Assembly (NCBI GenBank): GCA_034687125.1
Contig: JAQGBZ010000087.1
Coordinates: forward strand, 143,018 to 207,017
Direction: 5' to 3'
Source of the DNA: Neelides folsomi
Taxonomy: Eukaryota > Arthropoda > Collembola > Neelipleona > Neelidae
DNA: 64,000 bases
The notes beneath the pieces are model-generated. The model made no database searches and was not told the origin of the DNA. It was given only the letters and a program-made list of their open reading frames with translations. Both the position numbers and the translations under genes were made by a program. How positions within the stretch are numbered: the stretch's first letter is position 1; each line of letters opens with the position of its first letter. Positions 53,752-64,000 of the stretch are shown here, piece after piece.

Positions 53752-56730
53752 TTAAATTCCTGAATTTAAGCAGATTAATAGATCGACCAAATGGAGCGCG
53801 AAATTGAGGAATTTATTTAGGACTTATAAGGAAAACAATCGATGTACTCTCAGACTTTAATTGTCTCTTTGCGCATTCATCTGTTGAGCTCAATGCGGTA
53901 AACTTGCGGTGAAGGCACACCTTACACATCTGCCATGATTTATTTTTGGCATTTAAAAAATTCGCATATTTGCGAAAAGCTAAATACTGATGCAACGCAA
54001 TTCTAGAACATCAACTTAAAGTTAGCGATAATTTTAAAAAATGGATGCCATTTTAATTTCTCAGTTAATAGTCTGATGCTCAGATTGATCTTAAATGGTT
54101 AAATATTAAAAGTTAAAGATTATGATTCTAGTTATATTTATAAATTCTGTTTATTAAACAGTAAATATTAATATTAAATATTAAATTTAATCTTTTGATA
54201 TTAGCATAGTTCAGTTTCATGTTTAGTTTTATATTTTTACTTACATTTTGTGTGGGTTAATAAATACCTACATGGTTTTAGATTTAATAGCATCAATGTA
54301 AATTTCCTTTGACGGTCCCTTGCTGCGATGTTTGAGAAAGTTGTGAGGAAAGTTATTGGGTCATAGGTCATATGAAAAGTGTTGGAGTTTGTATCGCCTT
54401 GCTATTGTGGAAGCATGGAAAAGTTTTGACTCAATTTCCCTAAGTTTGATGGTGACTTTATAATGGTCGAGATGGAGGAGTTTTTAATTTCCTCTTAAAG
54501 AACTTGATTGTTCTCCATACTCCTATTTGCTCCCTTCCCCATCCAACTCCCCATGTTCAAAGATGGTTAAGGACTTTCTCAACTTTCATTATTAAACTTG
54601 AGAAGAGGATGAAAGGGAAAACTTTACATTCTTATCTTTTTTTCTTCATCTTTAAGAGCGAGGGAAGTTGTTATAATTAAATCTCCCTCTTCATGCAGAG
54701 GACTCAATTGAAGGAATCATTATAATCACAATATACAATCTCCTATATATACACACGTGAATACACACTTCCCTTCTTAATATCTATAATCAACATTTGG
54801 AAAATTAATAGTTAATATGCATACATAATACATATTTTATATGTATAGTAAGTATAGTATTTATGTGATAAAGTTACATTTAATATCGTTATATTTTAAT
54901 ATTCATTATTTTCTAAATTTTAATATAAAATATAACTTAATATCCTCAGAAGGATAAAATATCATGTACATTTAATAATACGAGATTCAAATCTTCGACA
55001 TCTGTTACACTCAACATTTTAACATACTTTTAAATTTTAACGCTTTTCAACATTTGCACATAGGAATTTTCTCCAGTGCATTTTCTGAGGAATTTGGATT
55101 TTGAGCAAAATGACTTTCACTCATTTGTTTCATACTCCATACATATACCATAAGTATTAAATATATGTATTACCTACAATGGTATTATCCAAATATAATA
55201 CAGATACATTCAAGTAACAATAAGTAATGCACTAGATCACTGCATTATAATACTTAATTTATGTAATACTACAACCTACTTACATAGTTCATGAGTACTT
55301 ATAGTTAATATAAAGAAATATGTAATTTTCTATGCATATTAGCGTCCATTCTCTCGAAATAGTACGAAATATAATTTAGCTTAGGTTGAATGTAATAGCT
55401 GGGAAATATTAAATTTAATACTTCATCCCTCCATTTCCCTTGAAGGGCAGAAAGAATTTGGAAATGTGTTTATTGAGATTGAAATTCCGTATTTTCGCCT
55501 TCATCTGCAGTTTCTTGGGGCGGAAGGAATGAAAAATGTGAGCCGTTGGAAGAAAAGCTCCAACAACGGAGATATGCGGTGGAGGAACAATCCGAATGCA
55601 CTTTCTTTATATATCTCTTTCCTTGACGAGGGAAACGTGTTAGCAGGGGAAGTAAATCCCGGTTCTTTTCATTCTCAAATTTACATTTCTTGTATCTTCC
55701 CCCCGTCCCTTCCTTGAGTAAATCAAACAATCGTAAGATAAAGTTCATTTCATATGCCGTTTCTATTTATTTTGAGGGAAATAAATTAGGTTGACGACCC
55801 AAGTGGAAATCTCAGAATTTGAAATCGAATAAGTCCGTTTTTTTCACAATTTTGACAAATATTTCCATACACCTTTCATCAAATTGAGTATTTTATATAA
55901 AATTTTAATACACTAATAAAATACGAAATATATATTTTTTTTAATTTTATTGTAACATCTGTATCGTACTCAAAATATCAAAAATATAACAACATGACAA
56001 ATGAATTTAATATTTAGATGGTACTTTATAAAATATGATAACATTAAATAAATATAGATAAATGCTTGATCATTCCAAAGGTCTATCCTCAAACTGTATT
56101 TACTTAATGTTAGTTAGATGTTATACAAATGCCTATTTGAATTAAATTGAAAAAGTTTAAAAAATGCCACTAATTATTTACAAACATCTCTACTAAACTA
56201 AAAGTAAGTACCAAATGTTTTATTGCTTTTAATGCATCAAATGCATTTATTCTTAATGCAATTTAATGAATTTTGAATATGAGAGCAAGATGCATTTTAT
56301 ATTTTTTTCAAGAGTTATCTCTCGCAGTAAGTTTGTGCCAAAAGGAGGAAATGATTCAATTTTATAGCCAAACAGCTCCAAGGCCTTTTGTCATATGGAA
56401 AGAGTCCAATGGTCTCTTGAAGCATACTTTAACTTGTGAGTTAAGTGACTGAGGAGTTTTTAAGGGAGGAAGTGAAAATGTGTGAATATATGAGAAATGT
56501 GTATAGATGATAAATCTGGTTCCATTAGAAGCGAAGTGAAGTGATTCGGGGAATGATCCAAGTTATATGGAATATATGTGCTCCTATCAATAGTCCTTCT
56601 CCTGTACTCAAATTTGGCTATTTACTCAAGGAACTGAGAGATTTATTGAGTGAGATTATGGAAGGAGAATCGGAGACGAGGGCGCCGTTATTTTTCATTC
56701 CTAAAGTGAGTCACCTTTGGTACATACGAC

Positions 56731-56748
56731 ATATGGAGTACTCCATAT
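56731..56748. repeat. Perfect 18-bp palindrome
   Basis: ATATGGAGTACTCCATAT equals its own reverse complement. It could be a dimeric protein-binding site; unassigned. Confidence 0.7.
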
Positions 56749-57825
56749 AAAACACATTTTCCATACAAATACATATTCTATACAAAATACTCCATTTATT
56801 ATGCAGTATAGTACAATTTATATTGCATGTAATGTATTTCAAATATGTACGTATAATACAGTATTCTGTAAAGTACCATATTGTAGTACTTTAGTAAAGA
56901 GTATGTTTTGCTAATAAATATATATCATAATGTAATGGTACATATTGTCCTTACACTTTGAGTAACATAAGTATTAGAATCCGTTTATAAAGAAATTTCG
57001 CAGCACACTCCAATCCTCCACATTTGAGGAGAGGAAAATGAAAAATAAATATTAGGTAAGTCTTGTTGTAATCTCATTCCAATGTGCAAACCTTCCCTCG
57101 ACCTCTAGTTAAATCCGATAAATAAATATTTGGGAAGTGTACTACGAAGCCTGATCGTATAAAATTTAATATACTTACAATTACAATTCGTAATATTAAA
57201 TTGTACAGATAGAATGGAACTTTTTTAATATTATATTTGAATATTTTATCTCACGCTTGTTAATTAGTTATTTAAAATATGTATTTAAAAGTTAAATTTA
57301 TCAGGTAATAAATAATAGTAATATCTAAATGATTGTTATAAGAGTCGTTTGAATGGTCGTTTAATATAGAATTCATTTCCTTCCCCATTAAAACCCTGTC
57401 GTCGAGAGTTCCAAGGAAGGCCAATAAATTACTTTCCCCCCAAGAATTCCCTCCATCGACTATTTATTTCACATAATATTCCGTCGCGGAGATTAAATTG
57501 TTGAAATGTGCGCCAGGGTCCAGCTATATTAGAATTCCGCCAGACTTGGAAATCTTCACTAAAACTCAGGGTCTAAACATTTCAATTCATATTGGAATTT
57601 CATTGCCAGTCATAGGAAATAATTTGGATCAACTTCCATTTTTATTTTAATAAATCAACTAAACCTAACCAACTTTTTTTAAATTCACTCTCTTTATAAC
57701 ATTCATTCTTGGGTCAACTTTTGACCTTGATAAAATACCATTTTAATCTAAGACTACAAACCTTTAGCGATCTAAATTTTAAATTGAGGAATGTTTATTA
57801 AAATGAAAATACCAATAAAATTTAA

Positions 57826-57855
57826 ATGGCATGACCAAACATTTGGCCATGCCAT
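57826..57855. repeat. 14-bp hairpin with 2-nt loop
   Basis: atggcatgaccaaa (57826-57839) pairs with tttggccatgccat (57842-57855), one mismatch. Cruciform-prone; function unknown. Confidence 0.6.
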
Positions 57856-60800
57856 AAATATCAAATTCCCTAATATTTAAATTTTAGCATACTTAAATTG
57901 AATGTTCACTCACATTCACATTCAGCCACAATGCACAAGTCAGTAAGTTGTAGAATCACAAGATTCCAAAAAAACTTCATGGTTGGAAAAATGAAGGTTT
58001 AAAAAGTTAAATGTCAACTCCAGACATTTTGTGTGCATAGGTTGAACGGAATGAAAATAAAGATGATAATAATAGTAAAATACTACCAGTACACATGAAG
58101 TTATATATGTCAATTCCTATATTATTATGTAATACACAACATGCATTTACAATCTTATAATACTCCGTTTAAAAGTAAAAAGGAGAAATTTTGAAAAATG
58201 TTATATGGGATGGATTATATGGAATTGTATAATGATTTTGTATGGGAGATAATATCATTTGGTCTCTACCGGGATGAAACGAGGAGTGACGTTGAGAGTT
58301 TGTGCGTGAAGTGGAGGTCGTTTTTGTGAGCCGCAAAGTGGTCAGTCGGGTGAATGAATGATGGGCGACCGGGGCAAAGTCCTCCATCCGAATCCATGGA
58401 AGAATTCGAGGCCGGAATTATTCAATGCCCAAATACACGTTTTGGAATACAACCACTTCCAACCGTCAAATACAAACAAACAAACTTCCGACCATGCACC
58501 AAATACACCTTGACTCAATCTCTCTCTGTCAAAGGTCCAAAAATCACCGAAAAACATTAAATAAATATACCACCCATATAAAGCCATTTATGTAATATTA
58601 AAAAAATACTTTAGTTCTAATTATTCATTTATACCTAAAAGATAAAACGAAAATTAAAGAAGCAAATTAAACTTATTTAACGTTATGTAATAAGTATTAA
58701 ATGGATTACATTTTTTTTAGTTATTCTTTGTTGAGTTCTAAATCTATTTTTACTTATATTGGAATTGATCAAACTGAAAGAGAATATTACATTTTATTTT
58801 TACTGAAACTTTTATTTATGGTTCCTTTGTAAGGCATTTTCTTGTATAAGTGGCATATGGGGTATTTGAAAAAAGTTACAATTGCTCAACTTTTTCTCTC
58901 TCAAACAGACAGAGGGTCGTTTTAAATGAAGTTGTTGAGCAAGGAAAGTTTGAGCTCATCCCACAAAATTCATATCCCTCCCTTTAGAACCAACTTATAA
59001 CCAACTTCCAAAAGGCACATGTTGAAAGAAAATGAATTTGAATAGCAAAATAAGACTTTATAATCCTTTATTTAATTACGAATATTTAAATGTGGTTCAA
59101 TACTCCTGGATATCATACATAATATTGTGCTATTTATTATACTGTGGATTAACTTCTGATACTGATATAATGTAAATGTAATATCTTTCTGTTTGTGGTT
59201 CTTGATCATAATCCTAATGCTGCTTATTTTATTATCTATTGCTTTATGAATTACTCCAGTGATTAAATGTCAAAAGAGGAGTTTGGAAGCTTCGAGACTT
59301 TATCTGTGATAAGTTGAAGTATTGAAAGATAGGGCATTTAAAATTGGCATTTGTTTGTTAACCTCAACTTTATCCCAACTTGGCATATTGCGGGTGTAAT
59401 GAGGAAATGCGGCTTGTTTGTTTTCCTGTGGTTTAAATTAGCATTAGATGGAAGTTAAAGTTAATTAAAAGCGGATTGGGTATTTCCCAATGTTGAGGAA
59501 CGAACTTCACAAATTACTTTCTTTGCAAATAAAAATGTGTCCATATGAAAAGTAGTGAACTAAGAATGCAATGTTCAAACATAATATGTAAGATGCATAC
59601 TTTTAGTATTAAATGACTATAATGAACTTATATTTAGTTAATGTATATGCTACTCAAAAAATATGTATTTAATAATAGACAAATCTTTCTATTATTCTTT
59701 ATATTAAAGTGAAAGTCGTATATAAATTCTTTCTCTCGCTTTCTAATCGGCTCTTCAACTTTTCCGAAAAACCCAAATTCGGAAGAAATCGGAGAATTGA
59801 AGAAGCGGAGTTGTAAATGAAATCATCCCTTTTTCATGATTCCCGATTGGAATTGCAATGGGGTTTTTGGCCATCATTACAAATCCATTTAATTCCCAAC
59901 GCCGATTTGATCATCGCAAATCATCCTTTGAATTTCCTCGCATTTTGTGTAATATGAAGGCAATTAAAGTCGAATTCCTGGGATGATAAAAAAAAGGGGA
60001 ATTCTCCTCCAAGGCATCATCATTTGAATGGAAGAAGGGAGATAGCGGATATTTTGGAAATAATGGTGCTGGAATGAATGGGTTTAAGAAAACGTCATTT
60101 TCTCTCTCTTTCCCTTCCTCCCGGAGCAAACTTCCGTTTCCCGGTCTTTTTCCCTCTACTACAACTAATACACCAGATAAAACTGATAATGAATGAAAGT
60201 GAATTGGGAAAGACCGAGAGTTTTCTTCAAGCCCGGGAGTCATCTTTATTCAAATAAACTAAAATTTATTTTTACGCTCTGTCCCTCTTTCTCCATGTTC
60301 ACTGATAATGTATCTATATATACCTGTGTATTGCATATATTTATATATCTTTATATGAACGTAGTACGTATTAAAGCTAATATGGAAATATATATAAATT
60401 TTCTTCATGATATTTGCAATGAGTGCTTCATTAGTTCGCCGGTTCTTAAATTAATATTCTTTTTATTTACATAACATGGAGTTATTTACATTCATCTGCA
60501 TCATATCCTTCGTCTTCATTACTTATACACATCTCTATTTACAATATTTTAACAAGTTTTATAAGCTTAATATTGAATACTTATATTGACAATTGAGCCT
60601 TTGAGGCAATTTCTAATTTAGAGAATATTCAACTTTGGGAATATTATGAAGGTTAAGGGTAGGTTAGTGATGACGTCTTTGTTAAATTCAAAAAATTCTA
60701 ATTTAAACAAGAAATATTAAGATTTTTAGTGTTATAAAATGTATTTAGCTAAAATAGTCAATAGTAAAAGATTTTAATTATAAGTTTAATTAAAATTTAG

Positions 60801-63800
60801 TAATGAAACTTTAGGAGAAATTTTAGAGCAGATTTTTATTTGCGCTAATTGAACTATTTTTAAGCAATTAGGCGTAAAGAGTGGAACAATTGGGGTAATT
60901 GAAATGATGAAGAAGAAGTTGATAATTAAGTGTAATTAGTATGAGAATCGTCGTGTAGAGATGTTTGGGGAAGGATTAAGAAAGTCGTTGGGGGAGTTGT
61001 AAGGAGTCAATTAGGGGTTCTGGGAGTGAGATTATTTATCTCTCAAATGGACTTCCCGAGTAGAATAATGAGGAGTCGTTGAGGGCCTTCCCCCACCAAA
61101 TCCCTTAATCTTCTCTCCCAAACATCTCACCACTTGAAGTCCATTGAAAACAATGGGAAGATTCGCAAACGATCAATGAGGCGTGGGGCTTAGTGGAGAA
61201 AATAGTTGAAAAAAATAACCGTTTTCCTTTACCCCGAGGACTTGAAGGAAAACCATTTAATGAATTTCATATTTGACGCTCTCATTTACATTTCGCTTCT
61301 TTTATCGTAAAATTGATTTAATTGAAAGTATAAATTAACTATTAAATTAAATTAAATAAAACCCGAATATATTGCTAATAATTTTCTTTAAAATTATTTT
61401 AATAAAAATTAACAAATGGCAAATATAAAGAAAGTTTCAGAGAATCATAAAAGTTTGTGGAAAAAAGGTGTATTGTTTCGGAAAGAACTTTTGGTAAAAT
61501 AATAATGTCCCTGTCCATTTATTGTCTTTTTGTTCCCAAATATATTTTTCTCCCTTTTTTCTCTTCCTTTCTTTCCCGAGTGTGGTTCCAAGAAATGGGG
61601 CCGTGAAATAATAAAATAATAATTGTATTTATATAATAAGAAAAAAATTGAAATGTGGATCGCGATGTGTGCGAAGTTCGATGCGAGTGAAAGCGGAGTA
61701 AAAGTGGAGAAAGTGGAGAAAGCGACTCTTTGAGAGTTTCCATCCTAAGAGTGTTTTTAAGGTGAGGGAATGTTTATTTCTATTACCCGGTTTCTTCTCT
61801 ATTTGCGGGTTCTTCTCTATTTGCTAACCTATTACATATTGCGTACGTAGGAACATTCATACATATAAAGTTGTAGTTTGCGGAGTTGGGCGAGTAAAAG
61901 CGGGATATCGAAAGTGTTTGGGGAAAAACACCTCTTTTCCTCTCACACGTTCCCCCCATTAGAAAAAGAAATATTTCTCCGTCCAAATCCATATCTTTCT
62001 TTCCACCTACTCAAAAAGGTCTTTATGGCCCCAATGATTTTTCTCAACAGTTTCGATGATTTTTGGAGAACAGTTTAAGAAATTTGACATCTTGACTTTT
62101 ACAAAAAAATGACAAAAAATCGAATAAATGTAATAGCTAACAGTACTGTACTTCTATACCAAATAAATATACTATACTAGTATATACTTTACAGTAAAGG
62201 TCTTTTGCAGATATGTCAATACTATTTTTTATTTTTATATATAAAGGAGTTTTCCTTTTAAACAGTTTTCCTATCAAACAGTTTTGTAGTATTTCAAGTT
62301 AAACATTTTTGATATAGCATTTAACAAGTAATAGAAAAGGGTCTTTTTATAAATTATAGAATTGATAGGAGTCGTAAAAAATTCCCATTTTGTTTACTTT
62401 CCATATCAAACAGGAGGTATGATACGGATCATGTCGGAGATAGAGGAATGTGTTGGAGCTCGGGTTTGAAGTTTTTTTCGTGATTGGGAATTAAGGAATC
62501 AGGGCACGGCGGAAGGTCCGCTGAGATTCAATTCATTCCTCGTAAAAAGGCGGGGGAGATACACCCACATCACTTCCCTCGGCATCGTCCATTGCGGAAG
62601 AAGTTAAATGGAATATTCCCCCAACCACTGCCGAGAATAAATGAATTGGAGAATTGAATGAAAGTCAATTTGGCGGTTTGAATACGGAGGAGAATCCTAT
62701 TACACAAACCAGGGAGCATTTTACAAAATGATAGCCGTAAATGTCCGGTTTCCTCACCGCTTTCAACATTTCTTATTGTGCAAACAATCCTCTTATTTCT
62801 CTTCTGTACACAAGCACCGATAAAATAACCTATACTTTAACATCTTATTTTTTACTTATACAGATATACAATATTAGATATAACACATAATATGTATCAC
62901 AAGAAAAATATATTATTTGAACATTTCTACATTTAGTATGTAGAAATTATTAAATATTAAATGTACAGGAAAATATAAATTTCCAGGTAAAGTCTAGAAG
63001 TTACATAAAAGTTATAAATTGTTTTGAAAGCTTATCCTAACAATGTGATCTTCATCGGGTTATAAAAAAAAGTTTAAATGTTAAGTATACAAGTGAAGTG
63101 ACAAGATGTCAAAAGCGTATTTCTAAATTGTATTTATATTGAAAATGACATGATTGCATTTGGCCTCCGCTGGATGTGAAGAAATAGGAAGATTTTTTGG
63201 TGAAATTGCAATTTATGTATTATGAAGGAAGGAGTTGTGTTTGTAATGGAGATTAAGCGGAGTTGGAAAAAGTCTCGGAACTCTCCAAGTCACAAGTGGA
63301 ATATTTGTAAAGAAAGGAACGGCTCATTTCTCCCGCTGCACTTCCCGCCCAACTTCTGTCACTGTCAGGCGAAGCTTAAGGGCCAAAACTCTCCCCATTT
63401 TCTGACTCGGACACGGAAAAGTCTCATAAATCTGGCGGATAGACACAAAGAAAAATTCCAATTTTCTAATCCCTCAAACATTCCCCTCCGCCTCATTTAC
63501 ATAATGTTTTCTTGACTCGTAAATAATGATGTTGGCTAAACAATTCCTTCACCTTTTCACACGATTTCTCTTTTTTTATCACACATGTTGATCGATTCAC
63601 AACTTAAATTATAAATAACTACATAAATAAATATAAACATATAAAAACAAAAACACTTAAATATTTTATTCACTTTGAATACACATTTTAGTAAAATAAA
63701 AGATTCGTATAATTATTTTTATCATTTTCATTAAATAAAAATATTCCGATTTTATTTTTATTTAAAGATTGTCTACAATGGCTATAGTAATTCAAGATAA

Positions 63801-64000
63801 AGCTATAGGCAAAAATACTAAAAAATATTCATATAAACTAATGTTATATGGCTCTATACATATATTTTATTTTCGGTGAGGACATATTCAGCAATATACA
63901 GTGACGATACTTTTTATTTACACCACTTGTGATGGTTACATTTACTCTTCAATACATCTCTGTCGTTTCACTTATATTTCTAGTTTTTTTATATGAATGA

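Larger units (their letters stand above)
53755..64000. other. Gene desert, third part: alternating islands
   Basis: No supported gene. G+C-richer islands at about 54.30-54.72, 55.38-55.72, 56.30-56.74, 57.36-57.62, 58.23-58.54, 59.29-59.53, 59.74-60.26, 60.84-61.26, 61.68-61.96, 62.40-62.79 and 63.16-63.52 kb, separated by TpA-rich blocks. Open frames at 55466-55717, 58342-58587, 59911-60243 and 63222-63515 lie in islands, overlap frames on the other strand or nearby, and show no domain. Confidence 0.5.

Noticed and set aside
63222-63515. 97-codon plus-strand open frame
   Set aside because: Basic composition, no domain, located in an island near the window edge with no splice context.

Overview
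This is a eukaryotic, AT-rich window with intron-containing genes whose GT-AG introns are mostly about 80-300 bp. The family set points to an arthropod, most likely a hexapod: a BTB zinc-finger gene of the fruitless/lola group with alternative 3' zinc-finger exons, a BMP-type Smad, an invertebrate EB-like cysteine-rich secreted protein and a Gly-Tyr-His-rich secreted peptide. The species cannot be named from the sequence; a springtail-like or other basal hexapod genome is only a guess. No bacterial, viral or plasmid genes were seen.

Layout. 1-664 (-) is the 5' part of a secreted M14 metallocarboxypeptidase that runs off the left edge; its intron carries a 51-bp foldback. 0.7-8.5 kb has no supportable gene but holds a MITE-like element (7482-7885) with TIRs and TA target duplication. 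8.59-9.68 kb (+) is a small four-exon gene for a Gly/Tyr/His-rich secreted peptide with a clear TATA box. 11.19-12.88 kb (+) is a complete four-exon receptor-regulated Smad (Mad/Smad1-5-8 type). 14.06-15.12 kb (+) is a complete BLOC1S2 gene. 17.0-26.1 kb (-) is a fruitless-like BTB-ZF gene: one BTB exon and two linker exons shared, followed by three mutually exclusive terminal zinc-finger exons that all enter in the same splice phase.

26.1-49.9 kb is a gene desert in which short G+C-richer islands alternate with TpA-rich blocks about every kilobase. It lies upstream of the BTB exon and could hold its distal promoter, 5' UTR exons and enhancers. 49.99-51.44 kb (+) is a three-exon type II membrane glycosyltransferase of family GT31. 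52.6-53.75 kb (-) is a cysteine-rich EB-like secreted protein, complete at its 5' end and uncertain at its 3' end. 53.8-64 kb returns to the alternating desert pattern.

The genes do not form an operon or pathway. Most interesting are the alternative zinc-finger cassette, including one exon with a lost first finger; a Smad with a short linker lacking the Smurf-binding PPxY; a GT31 enzyme with a D-x-E instead of D-x-D motif; and the compositional architecture of the desert, with an over-represented strand-biased octamer. All exon boundaries were assigned by eye from splice consensus and reading phase.
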